NCBI GenBank assembly: GCA_904420285.1
Contig: CAJFUM010000125.1
Location: 1 to 34,131 of the forward strand
Direction: 5' to 3'
Source: an uncultured Clostridia bacterium
GTDB lineage: Bacteria; Bacillota; Clostridia; TANB77; CAG-508
DNA: 34,131 nucleotides
Part shown: one piece after another, positions 23,354 to 31,200 of the stretch
How positions within the stretch are numbered: the stretch's first letter is position 1
How the letters are laid out: each line of letters opens with the position of its first letter
The notes under the pieces: model-generated
Told to the model about the DNA's origin: nothing
Databases searched by the model: none
What the model saw: only the letters and a program-made list of their open reading frames with translations
Position numbers and translations under genes: made by a program

Positions 23354-25674
23354 AATCCATCTCCTTCCACCAAAGCAGTCTCCAGCACATCGGACATTGT
23401 TTTTACGTAACGGATCGTCAATCCTTGGATCGTCTGTTTTTCTAACTCCGCTATATCCAGCCGGTTTTCTTCTGGCACCAACACAGTAGTGATCCCAGCC
23501 TGGCGGGCAGCCAGCAGTTTTTCTTTTAAGCCCCCAATGGCCAGCACTCGTCCTGTGATGGTTACTTCCCCCGTCATAGCCACTTCAGGACGCACTTTCT
23601 GCCCCGTTGCAGCAGAAAAAATTGCCGTTGCCATCGTAACCCCTGCTGAAGGGCCATCTTTCGGCACTGCACCTTCTGGGATATGGATATGTACATCCCG
23701 ATCCTGGAACGGGTCCTCCGTATCCATTTGCATTGACAAGCTGCGCACATAGGTTAGGGCTGTTTTTGCCGACTCCTGCATCACACTGCCCATTTGCCCA
23801 GTCAGCACCAACTTACCACTGCCTCTTGTCAGCACTGCTTCCACTTCTAGTGTATCGCCGCCGGCGCTGGTCCATGCCAATCCCCGCACAACACCAACCA
23901 GTGCCTGTACATTTGCCGTCAAAGGCCGCACCTTTTCCGGCCCCATGGCTTGACGAATGGTCCCCTTGGTTAACCGCACCTGTTTTTGCCGGCCCAAAAG
24001 CCGTTCCTTTGCCACTTTTCGGCAGAGACTGGCGATACATCGTTCTAACTGCCGCACGCCTGCCTCTCTCGTATAGCGTTCTGCCAAATAGGCCAGCGCC
24101 TCTTCTCCCAGCTGGATTTGGTCTTCTTTTAGTCCAGCCCGCTCCCGCTCTTTGGGAAACAGATATCTTTTAGCAATTTGAATTTTTTCATCTAACGTGT
24201 ATCCCGGCAGTTCAATCAACTCCATCCGATCCCGCAGAGCCGGTGGAATCTGCTGTGGATCATTGGCGGTGCATAAGAAAAACACTTGGGATAAGTCATA
24301 CGGGATTTCCAAATAATGGTCGCTAAACGTGTGGTTTTGCTCGCCATCCAACACTTCTAATAAAGCTGCCGCTGGATCGCCTTGATAAGAAGAAGACAGT
24401 TTATCCACTTCATCCAGCAGCAATACCGGATTGATGGTGCCAGCCCGTTTCATTGCCCGTAAAATCCTGCCGCACATGGCGCCAACATAGGTACGCCGGT
24501 GTCCTCGGATCTCACTTTCATCCTTCACACCGCCCAAACTCATCCGAACGAAGCGCCGGCCAAGGGCCCTCGCCACAGACTTTGCCACAGAAGTTTTGCC
24601 CACCCCCGGCGGGCCAGTCAGGCAAAGGATGGTTGGACCCATCCGTCCGGTCGTTTCCTGCACAGCTAAATATTCTACCACGCGCTCTTTTACTTCTTTC
24701 AGACCATAGTGATCCTCATCCAAGATCTCCTGCGCGCGTTTTAAATCCATGTTGGTTTTCGTGGTCTCCGTCCAAGGCAGCTCCAAAATCAGTTCCACAT
24801 AATTTCGAATGATATTGGCCTCCGGTGTGGCCAGGCTCATCTTCTTTAGATGTTCACACTCCTGTTCCACCGTTTGCATGGCTTCCTCTGGCAGCCCCTT
24901 TTCCTTCGCCTTTTTCTGATAGTCCTCCGCCACAGAAACCAGCCCATCTGGGTCTCCCAGTTCATCCTGGATTACCTTCATCTGTTCCCGCAGATAATAC
25001 TCCTTTTGAGAGGCTTCTACCTTGGCTCGCACCTTCTTTTCAAGCTCTGCTTTCATCTCCAAAATTGCAATCTCTTCTTGGAGCTTTTGCATCACTTCAT
25101 CCAGCCGCGCTTCGGGATTGATTTCTTCTAAAAAAGTTTGCTTTTCTTCCGGAGGAAGCTGCATTCCGGCGGCAATCACATCTGCTATCTGGCCAACATT
25201 TTTAGATGAAATGACATTCACCATCGCCTCATTTTGTCCAGATGTGCCGCCAATACGCACATAGGTATCAAACAGATCTGCCGCTAGGCGCATCTTTGCC
25301 TGCTCGGCAATGTCTTCTGTCTTTTCTTCTTCCTTGGCACAAGGAAGAAAAGATGCCATTTCGCATTCTTCTCCTGCCATGATCTGTTGTAGTTTTCCGC
25401 GGTAAAGGCCCTCTACGATCACATGGGTCATATTCCCAGGCAAACGCAATATTTGCTTAATACGCCCCACCGTACCCACAGCGGACAGATCCTCTAAAAC
25501 GGGATTTTCAGCTTCATCTTCTTTTTGCTTTACAAAAAATGCTTCATCCCCTGTTTGCTGTGCCATTTCCAGCGCAGCCAAGGATTTGGCCCGCCCCACC
25601 GGAAAACTCAAGACCATATAAGGAAACACCACCACGCCCCGCAGGGCAATCAGGGGCAACTGTTCTGTTTCCAT
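23344..25674 (-). CDS. lon: ATP-dependent protease Lon
   Basis: A 776-residue LonA-type protease of the cytoplasm. The N-terminal substrate-binding domain begins LPLIALRGVVVFPYMVLSFP; Walker A is GPPGVGKTSVAKS, Walker B is LLLDEVDKL, and the protease domain has the catalytic Ser in KDGPSAGVTMA and Lys in GGLKEKLLAARQ. Length matches B. subtilis LonA. I took ATG 25674 (GAGGTG five bases upstream) rather than the GTG two codons earlier, which lies within that site. Confidence 0.97.
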   Translation of the reverse strand: METEQLPLIALRGVVVFPYMVLSFPVGRAKSLAALEMAQQTGDEAFFVKQKEDEAENPVLEDLSAVGTVGRIKQILRLPGNMTHVIVEGLYRGKLQQIMAGEECEMASFLPCAKEEEKTEDIAEQAKMRLAADLFDTYVRIGGTSGQNEAMVNVISSKNVGQIADVIAAGMQLPPEEKQTFLEEINPEARLDEVMQKLQEEIAILEMKAELEKKVRAKVEASQKEYYLREQMKVIQDELGDPDGLVSVAEDYQKKAKEKGLPEEAMQTVEQECEHLKKMSLATPEANIIRNYVELILELPWTETTKTNMDLKRAQEILDEDHYGLKEVKERVVEYLAVQETTGRMGPTILCLTGPPGVGKTSVAKSVARALGRRFVRMSLGGVKDESEIRGHRRTYVGAMCGRILRAMKRAGTINPVLLLDEVDKLSSSYQGDPAAALLEVLDGEQNHTFSDHYLEIPYDLSQVFFLCTANDPQQIPPALRDRMELIELPGYTLDEKIQIAKRYLFPKERERAGLKEDQIQLGEEALAYLAERYTREAGVRQLERCIASLCRKVAKERLLGRQKQVRLTKGTIRQAMGPEKVRPLTANVQALVGVVRGLAWTSAGGDTLEVEAVLTRGSGKLVLTGQMGSVMQESAKTALTYVRSLSMQMDTEDPFQDRDVHIHIPEGAVPKDGPSAGVTMATAIFSAATGQKVRPEVAMTGEVTITGRVLAIGGLKEKLLAARQAGITTVLVPEENRLDIAELEKQTIQGLTIRYVKTMSDVLETALVEGDGLWK

Positions 25675-25726
25675 CCTCACACCTCTTTTCGGCTTTAGCC
25701 GTTGGTTCTATCTGCAATAAAGACGG

Positions 25727-26593
25727 TTATGGGTTTGCCTGCTGCCGGACAAAAGATGCGCTTTGCATACCAGCAATCATGCCTTCCTGCACAGCCTTAG
25801 CCACCTGGGCAATGCCCGGTGTACAGTCGCCGCAGGCATATAAGCCCGGCACAGTGGTTTCCATCCGTTCATTGACCTGGATTTGATTGCCTTGCAGCGC
25901 GGCGCCCATTTTACGGGCCAGATCCGTACTGCCTGCAATTCCTTCTGCCACAAAAACCCCCGATAAAGGCAAGAACGAACCGTCTGCCCGGCGCAGCCCT
26001 GCCACTTCATTTTCTCCTTCTACCATACGCAGCAGGCTTTCATCCACCTGTATATCACTAGGTGCCTGATCTAAAAAAGGGCGGCCATTGGTACAAATGG
26101 TCACCGAATGGGCCAGCGGCTGTAAAACCTGGGCTTCATGGAGGGCATAACTGCCGTTGCCCAGCACCGCCACATCCTTACCTCGGAAAAAGAAACCATC
26201 ACAAACAGCACAATAGCTTACACCTCGACCCTCCCGTTCTGTCAATCCTGGCAAAGGCGTTTTTGCCCGCTGCGCCCCTACGGCCAGCACCAGGCTTTTT
26301 CCCTGCAGCATCTGTCCAGAAAGATTCACTGTAAAAGCGCCGTCATAGCCAATATCTAACACTTCTCCTGGACAATACACCGCTCCTACCGCCTTTGCCT
26401 GGGCCAAACCTTGCGCAAAAAGCGTTGGCCCATCAATGGGCTCGGCAAATCCATAATAATTTTCAATTTGGCCTGCCCGCAGCAATGCACTGTTTTTTTG
26501 TCCCACCAATGCCGTTTGACTGCCAGCTCGGCTTGCATAAATGGCAGCAGAACACCCTGCCGGCCCCAGTCCAATGACAATCACATCATACAC
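25727..26593 (-). CDS. Thioredoxin reductase-like FAD/NAD(P)-dependent oxidoreductase
   Basis: A 288-residue flavoprotein of the low-molecular-weight thioredoxin reductase family. FAD-binding GLGPAGCSAAIYASRAG at the N-terminus, redox-active CAVC in YCAVCDGFFFRGKDV, NAD(P)-binding GNGSYALHEA, and the FAD-closing ACGDCTPGIAQVAKAVQEG. It may not be the housekeeping thioredoxin reductase since no thioredoxin gene is beside it. I place the start at GTG 26593 (VYDVIVIG), with GGAGG about 10 bases upstream; it overlaps the end of the nitrilase-like gene by eight bases. Confidence 0.85.
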   Translation of the reverse strand: MYDVIVIGLGPAGCSAAIYASRAGSQTALVGQKNSALLRAGQIENYYGFAEPIDGPTLFAQGLAQAKAVGAVYCPGEVLDIGYDGAFTVNLSGQMLQGKSLVLAVGAQRAKTPLPGLTEREGRGVSYCAVCDGFFFRGKDVAVLGNGSYALHEAQVLQPLAHSVTICTNGRPFLDQAPSDIQVDESLLRMVEGENEVAGLRRADGSFLPLSGVFVAEGIAGSTDLARKMGAALQGNQIQVNERMETTVPGLYACGDCTPGIAQVAKAVQEGMIAGMQSASFVRQQANP

Positions 26594-27449
26594 TCCGGCC
26601 AACCTCCTCTTCTTCCTGGTCAAAATGCACCCGCTCTGCCGACAGGCGGTAAAGATCTTCCCGCCGATTTTGTAGCATACCCAGCTGACGGCGGGCCTGA
26701 GCCACCTCTGGCAAATCTATCTCTGCCATCACCACGCCAGGCTCTTGCCCGCCTTCTGCCAGCACCTTGCCCCAAGGGTCCACGATCATACTATGTCCAT
26801 AGGCCCGATAGGTAGGGCTTTGACCGCATTGGGCCGCCCCAATGAGATAAGCCCCATTTTCTGCCGCTCTAGCCCTCAGCAGCAGCTGCCAATGAAGCTG
26901 CCCGGTGGCAAAGGTGAAGTTTGCGGGACACAAAAACACTTCCGCCCCCTGCAGCGCCAAACATCGAAAGAGTTCTGGAAACCGCAGGTCATAGCAAATG
27001 GAAAACCCCACGCATCCAACCCCCTTCGTCTTAGCCAGCACCAGTTCTTCTCCCGGCGATGCCCAACTGCTTTCTGACACACTAGGGCCTTGGGTCATAT
27101 CCACATCAAACAAATGCGTCTTTCGATAGGCACTGATTCGCTGGCCATCGGGGCCCAAAAAAAGAGACGTATTATAAGGCAGACCATTGGAATTTTTTTC
27201 AAAGAAACTGCCCGCCAGCAAATATAGTCCTAACGTTTTGGCTATCGCTGCAGCCCAGGCGGCTGTCCGTCCCGTCCATGACTCGGCCATTTCCTGGCTT
27301 TGGCGGCCGTTATAAAAAGCATTTTCTGGTAAGATCGCCAGTCTTGCACCAGATGCTGCTGCTTGCTTCAGCAACGCTTCAGCCTGGAGTAGATTCGCCT
27401 GCCAGTCTTTTTCGGATTTCATTTGTATCGCCGCAGCTAAAAAACCCAT
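26586..27449 (-). CDS. Carbon-nitrogen hydrolase (nitrilase superfamily, omega-amidase-like)
   Basis: A 287-residue amidase-fold hydrolase. The catalytic triad is visible: Glu in LAILPENAFYNG, Lys in YRKTHLFDVDM and Cys in GFSICYDLRFPELFR. The pattern is closest to the Nit1/Nit2-type omega-amidase and deaminated-glutathione amidase branch. The real substrate is uncertain. Part of the minus-strand cluster with a GntR gene upstream and the reductase downstream. Confidence 0.88.
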   Translation of the reverse strand: MGFLAAAIQMKSEKDWQANLLQAEALLKQAAASGARLAILPENAFYNGRQSQEMAESWTGRTAAWAAAIAKTLGLYLLAGSFFEKNSNGLPYNTSLFLGPDGQRISAYRKTHLFDVDMTQGPSVSESSWASPGEELVLAKTKGVGCVGFSICYDLRFPELFRCLALQGAEVFLCPANFTFATGQLHWQLLLRARAAENGAYLIGAAQCGQSPTYRAYGHSMIVDPWGKVLAEGGQEPGVVMAEIDLPEVAQARRQLGMLQNRREDLYRLSAERVHFDQEEEEVGRSV

Positions 27450-27471
27450 GAAGCGCCCTCCTTTTTTCCTA

Positions 27472-28143
27472 TCAAGGCTTTGGTTCCTTTTGTAAGGTAA
27501 TCAGCACATCACGGCAACGGTTAAAATGGCCTTCCAAGCTGTCCATCACATCGTCCGTCTGCCCGGAGGCAATGGCTTCAATGATGCTCCTATGTTCTTC
27601 TAATACCCGCTCCATTCGGCCTTCGCAGTACACCAAAGAAAATTTCTCCAGCAGCACCAGTCGGGTACGCAGCCGCTCCATACTAGCAGAAAATTCCTCA
27701 TTGGCTAAATAGTCGATCAGTGCCCCATGAAAGGCAAAATCTAACTCCACCCATCTTTCCACCGGTTCCCCGATGTCATACGCCGCCTTCTGCGCCTGGT
27801 ACTGCTGCCGCAATTTATTTAATAATGCCCTGGCCCGGCTGGTCGTACGTTTTTTTGCTGCTTGACAAGCGCAATAGCCCTCTAATGCCGTCCGGTAAGT
27901 ATACAGGTCTTCCAGTTCCTTCGGCTTCATGCGGCGCAAAGAAAACCCCTTATTGGGATGGATTTGCAAAAACCCCTCCTGGCTTAACTGCATCACCGCT
28001 TCCCGTACCGGGGTACGGGAAATACCTAACAGTTCTGCAAAATACTGCTCGCTATAGATCCTGCTTTCTTCAATTTGACCTTCCAGCAGCGCTTGATACA
28101 AATAATCATAAGCCTGTTTTTTTAAGGTAATCCGCTTAATCAT
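27472..28143 (-). CDS. GntR-family transcriptional regulator (FadR subfamily)
   Basis: A 223-residue DNA-binding regulator. The winged helix (about 8-70) includes YFAELLGISRTPVREAVMQL, the GntR signature; the helical C-terminal ligand domain (FCD type, about 80-210) contains ELDFAFHGALIDYLAN and EHRSIIEAIASGQTDDV, with the Asp/His metal-binding positions. It overlaps the coaBC gene by eight bases, an odd pair, and is followed by the nitrilase-like gene, its possible target. Confidence 0.9.
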   Translation of the reverse strand: MIKRITLKKQAYDYLYQALLEGQIEESRIYSEQYFAELLGISRTPVREAVMQLSQEGFLQIHPNKGFSLRRMKPKELEDLYTYRTALEGYCACQAAKKRTTSRARALLNKLRQQYQAQKAAYDIGEPVERWVELDFAFHGALIDYLANEEFSASMERLRTRLVLLEKFSLVYCEGRMERVLEEHRSIIEAIASGQTDDVMDSLEGHFNRCRDVLITLQKEPKP

Positions 28144-29353
28144 TTTGAGCCTCCTCCATCGCCCCTTGCTGGGCTAAAATTCGGTCAAAAATCACATCCG
28201 CCACCTGTGCCTTCGTCATTTGTGCCAGGTTTTCTTGGCCCTCTTTTGTAATCAGGGTAACGATATTGGTATCCGTGCCAAAGCCAGCTCCTGCCTGTTT
28301 TAAGTTATTGGCCACAATCATGTCTAAATGCTTTTTTTCTAATTTTGCCCTGGAATTTTCCAGCATATGCTCCGTTTCCATCGAAAAGCCGCACAAAAAT
28401 TGGCCAGGCCGGCGGTGTTCTCCCAAATACTGAATGATATCCGGGTTGCGGACCAATTCCACCGTTAAGTCTCCGTCCTTTTTCTTCATCTTTTCCGAAG
28501 CCACATTCTTCGGGCGATAGTCGGCCACTGCCGCCGCTTTGATAATGATATCTTGTTCCGCTCCCAAGCGGGAAAACACATCAAACATCTCCTGGGCTGT
28601 CTGCACAGGGATGGTGGTGACAAAATGAGGCGGCGTCAAATTTGTCCGCCCTGTCACCAGTGTTACCTCTGCGCCCCGGCGGGCCGCTGCTTTGGCAATT
28701 TCATAGCCCATTTTCCCTGTAGAATGATTGGAAATAAAACGAACCGGGTCCATTGGTTCAATGGTGGGCCCTGCGCTTACCATCACTTTTTTCCCTAAAA
28801 GATCTTTCTTATGGGCAATTTCCTGCACCACATAATCCACCAGCAATTCTTCTGGCGGCAGCTTTCCTTCTCCCTCGTCTCCGCAGGCGAGATGGCCCGT
28901 AGCCGGGGTAATGATGCCAAAACCGAAAGAAGCCAATTTTTTTAAGTTATCCTGCACGATGGGATGACGATACATCGCCGTATTCATGGCCGGCGCCACC
29001 AACACCCGGCACCGCATGGCAAGGGCCGTTGTGGTAAGCATATCATCAGCGATACCGCTTGCCATTTTACCAATCACATTGGCCGTGGCCGGCGCTACTA
29101 ACATCACATCTGCCTTTTTGCCCAACGAAACATGGGCCACATCAAATTCAAACTGGCGATCAAAGGTATCCACCAGGCATTTATGCCCCGTCAGGGTTTC
29201 AAACGTTATGGGATGAATAAACTGGCAGGCATTTTTCGTTAAAATAACATGAACATCCGCATGGAGTTTTTTTAGCATGCTCACACAATTTGCCATTTTA
29301 TATGCGGCAATTCCTCCGCAGACGCCCACAACCACCGTCTTTCCTTGCAACAT
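28136..29353 (-). CDS. coaBC: Bifunctional phosphopantothenoylcysteine decarboxylase / phosphopantothenate-cysteine ligase
   Basis: A 405-residue CoaBC, two steps of coenzyme A synthesis from 4'-phosphopantothenate and cysteine. The CoaC flavoprotein part starts GKTVVVGVCGGIAAYKMAN and carries the catalytic His in AHVSLGKKADVMLVAPATAN and the PAMN motif; the CoaB part from about residue 185 shows VMVSAGPTIEPMDPVRFISN and HSTGKMGYEIAKAA. First gene of the long minus-strand cluster; promoter at 29418-29447. Confidence 0.96.
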   Translation of the reverse strand: MLQGKTVVVGVCGGIAAYKMANCVSMLKKLHADVHVILTKNACQFIHPITFETLTGHKCLVDTFDRQFEFDVAHVSLGKKADVMLVAPATANVIGKMASGIADDMLTTTALAMRCRVLVAPAMNTAMYRHPIVQDNLKKLASFGFGIITPATGHLACGDEGEGKLPPEELLVDYVVQEIAHKKDLLGKKVMVSAGPTIEPMDPVRFISNHSTGKMGYEIAKAAARRGAEVTLVTGRTNLTPPHFVTTIPVQTAQEMFDVFSRLGAEQDIIIKAAAVADYRPKNVASEKMKKKDGDLTVELVRNPDIIQYLGEHRRPGQFLCGFSMETEHMLENSRAKLEKKHLDMIVANNLKQAGAGFGTDTNIVTLITKEGQENLAQMTKAQVADVIFDRILAQQGAMEEAQND

Positions 29354-29417
29354 TAGGCGATTCCCCTCTCTGATAAACCGATCTGCTCCGCCTGTTCTTC
29401 GCCGGAGTTATGGCCCC

Positions 29418-29447
29418 ATTATAGCAGACTTGCCGCCCTTTTGTCAC
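29418..29447 (-). promoter_or_regulatory. Sigma-A promoter of coaBC and the downstream cluster
   Basis: Minus strand GTGACA (29447-29442), 18-base spacer, TATAAT (29423-29418). Confidence 0.75.
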
Positions 29448-29481
29448 TAAAAATCCCTTTTTTCCCCTCAAAAGAGCAAAA

Positions 29482-29531
29482 AGAACCGGCTAAAGCCCTG
29501 CCTTTTCGCGCAGAAGGCCTTAACCGGTTCG
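29482..29531 (-). terminator. Large hairpin between the NrdD-like gene and coaBC
   Basis: GAACCGGTTAAGGCC pairs with a mostly complementary segment ending GCTAAAGCCGGTTC-like at 29484-29500 (some internal mismatches); T-rich sequence follows on the minus strand. Probably ends the NrdD-like transcript. Confidence 0.65.
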
Positions 29532-29563
29532 GTATCACCACCGCCATAAGATTGTGATGGCGC

Positions 29564-29842
29564 TTATTCTTCTACCAAACTATGCTTTACTCGATCCCGT
29601 TCTTCTGCTTTTTTTGCATCATTCCACCGTTCAGTTGTGCCAACCAAGTAGCCGGTAATCCGGCGAATCCGCTCAAAGGGACGGGCCTGACCAAAATAGT
29701 ATTTCAAATCTACATAGTCGCCATCCAGCGTTACTTCCATAGATTTGATCTCTTTGTGTGGATGCTGCTGATGACCATATTCAAGATACGCATCAATCTC
29801 TGCCTGATCCAGTGTTCCGTTTTTTACCACAACATCTACCAT
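29564..29842 (-). CDS. Small protein similar to the C-terminal part of anaerobic ribonucleotide reductase (NrdD)
   Basis: A 92-residue protein. Its second half, PFERIRRITGYLVGTTERWN followed by DAKKAEERDRVKH, closely matches the region around the C-terminal end of class III ribonucleotide reductases. The first half (VVKNGTLDQAEIDAYLEYGH) is a separate small domain. The full NrdD catalytic barrel and the glycyl-radical motif are absent. Similar stand-alone short NrdD-like proteins are annotated in Clostridia; their role is unknown, perhaps helper or regulator of NrdD. Good ribosome site (GGGAGAG). Divergent from the Crp/Fnr-type regulator. Confidence 0.7.
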   Translation of the reverse strand: MVDVVVKNGTLDQAEIDAYLEYGHQQHPHKEIKSMEVTLDGDYVDLKYYFGQARPFERIRRITGYLVGTTERWNDAKKAEERDRVKHSLVEE

Positions 29843-29879
29843 AATATTCTCTCCCTTCCCACCATATCTATGATTTTTC

Positions 29880-29941
29880 TTTACTTTTCTTGTTACCTAG
29901 GGTATCATAGAAAGAAGAAAAAATCTGTTGCAATTGCAACA
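29880..29941 (+). promoter_or_regulatory. Promoter and 16-bp palindrome before the Crp/Fnr-type gene
   Basis: TTTACT (29880-29885), 17-base spacer, TATCAT (29903-29908). The perfect palindrome TGTTGCAATTGCAACA (29926-29941) follows about 18 bases downstream, directly before the ribosome site, well placed for autorepression. Confidence 0.65.
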
Positions 29942-29955
29942 AAAAGGAGGCTTCT

Positions 29956-30621
29956 ATGGAAATTATCCAATGCCCATTATTTTCTAATATTTCTCAGGAG
30001 GAATGTCAGCGCATTTTGCTTTGTTTCGGCGCCAACCGCCGTCACTTCCTACCGGGAGAGTTATTGTCTTTTCAAAAATATCAGCAAGGGAAAATCGGCC
30101 TTTTGCTTTCCGGACGAGCCGATGTGGTCCGGCTGGATTACGATGGCAGCCGGACTCTGATGGAACCACTGGAAGAAGGTTGCGTATTTGGGGAAGCCTT
30201 GGCTTTCTCTGGCGGCAGCTGTGAACAGTTATACTTAGAGTGCCATACCCGCTGTGAAATTCTCTTTTTTGATTATGACCACTTCACCAAACGCTGCTCT
30301 AATGCCTGTGCCCACCATAATCAGCTGCTGCAAAACTTATTTTCTTTGCTCAGCAAAAAAGTCTTGATCATGAGCAGCCGGGTGGAGGTACTAAGTCACC
30401 GTTCCATCCGCGCAAAGCTGCTTTGTTACTTTCGTATCACTGCCGCCGCAGCGCAAAACACTTCCTTTGAACTGCCTTTTTCCATCACCGCACTCTCCGA
30501 ATATATCTGTGCCGATCGCAGCGCTATGATGCGGGAACTAAAAAGCCTAAAAGAGGAAGGTTATCTGACCATGGCAAAACGCCATGTCACATTACTTCCG
30601 CCTGCCACTACGCTGCCCTAA
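29956..30621 (+). CDS. Crp/Fnr-family transcriptional regulator
   Basis: A 221-residue regulator. The cyclic-nucleotide-binding-like beta-roll covers about residues 10-120 (KIGLLLSGRADVVRLDYDGS, GCVFGEALAFSGG), then a dimer helix (LFSLLSKKVLIMSSRVEVLS), and a C-terminal winged helix with FSITALSEYICADRSAMMRE. Cys residues are scattered (4, 6 near the N-terminus ECQRILLC) but the Fnr four-Cys cluster motif is not clear. Signal unknown; the divergent NrdD-like gene suggests a link with anaerobic or nitrosative metabolism (inference). Strong AAGGAGG ribosome site. Confidence 0.88.
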   Translation: MEIIQCPLFSNISQEECQRILLCFGANRRHFLPGELLSFQKYQQGKIGLLLSGRADVVRLDYDGSRTLMEPLEEGCVFGEALAFSGGSCEQLYLECHTRCEILFFDYDHFTKRCSNACAHHNQLLQNLFSLLSKKVLIMSSRVEVLSHRSIRAKLLCYFRITAAAAQNTSFELPFSITALSEYICADRSAMMRELKSLKEEGYLTMAKRHVTLLPPATTLP

Positions 30622-30701
30622 AACCAAAAGGCCGTTCCTTTAGGTGAATGCCGATAAGGAAGTATCAGAAATGAATTAATTTTAACGGCTGGCAAACAGG
30701 T

Positions 30702-30741
30702 ACTAATAGGCGTATCACAGTAATATGTGATGCGCCTATTT
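30702..30741 (+). terminator. Terminator after the Crp/Fnr-type gene
   Basis: AATAGGCG-TA-TCACA pairs with TGTGA-TG-CGCCTATT (two-base internal mismatch) around GTAATA, followed by a T run. Confidence 0.8.
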
Positions 30742-30800
30742 TTACAGAGCTGATGTACTTAGGAACTATAGCATTGTTCTAAATCATATTTTTGCAACTG

Positions 30801-30844
30801 TTGAAAAAAGCCAATAATAATGTTAGTATGTAAACATACATACT
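30801..30844 (+). promoter_or_regulatory. Promoter of the XRE/R-M operon overlaid by an inverted repeat
   Basis: TTGAAA (30801-30806), 17-base spacer, TAGTAT (30824-30829). The inverted repeat AGTATGT-AAACAT-ACATACT (30825-30844) overlaps the -10, a layout expected for control by the XRE protein encoded next. Confidence 0.7.
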
Positions 30845-30868
30845 ATTTTTTTGAAGGAGGCGGTTATT

Positions 30869-31180
30869 ATGGGGTCTAACGACTTTGGAAATTATCTACG
30901 AAATCTTATCAAACAAGCTGGCATGACACAAACCCAGTTTTATATCGCACTTGGAATAACTAAACCCTATTTTTATGATATTCTATCTGGAAAAGTTAGC
31001 CCTCCACCTCCCGAATTACAATTTAAGTGTCTTAACATATTAGATGTAGACGAAAAAACTTCTGCGCAATTTCTGGATCTTGCTGCAAAAGCACGTGGTG
31101 AAATTCCAGCCGATGTAGCAAATTGGATGAACGCTCATCCAGAAGTAATTTCTAATATACGCAATTGTATGTCAAAGTAA
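30869..31180 (+). CDS. XRE-type helix-turn-helix protein, probable controller of the R-M gene
   Basis: A 103-residue protein. The helix-turn-helix is in the first 60 residues: YLRNLIKQAGMTQTQFYIAL then TKPYFYDILSGKVSPP. The C-terminal part is helical. ATG 30869 follows AGGAGG. The R-M gene starts 20 bases after its stop, so they share a transcript, like the C-protein genes that delay or balance restriction in type II systems. The AT-rich base composition is the same as that of the R-M gene and unlike the genes to the left. Confidence 0.8.
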   Translation: MGSNDFGNYLRNLIKQAGMTQTQFYIALGITKPYFYDILSGKVSPPPPELQFKCLNILDVDEKTSAQFLDLAAKARGEIPADVANWMNAHPEVISNIRNCMSK

Positions 31181-31200
31181 CATTTGGAGGATTCTTAATT

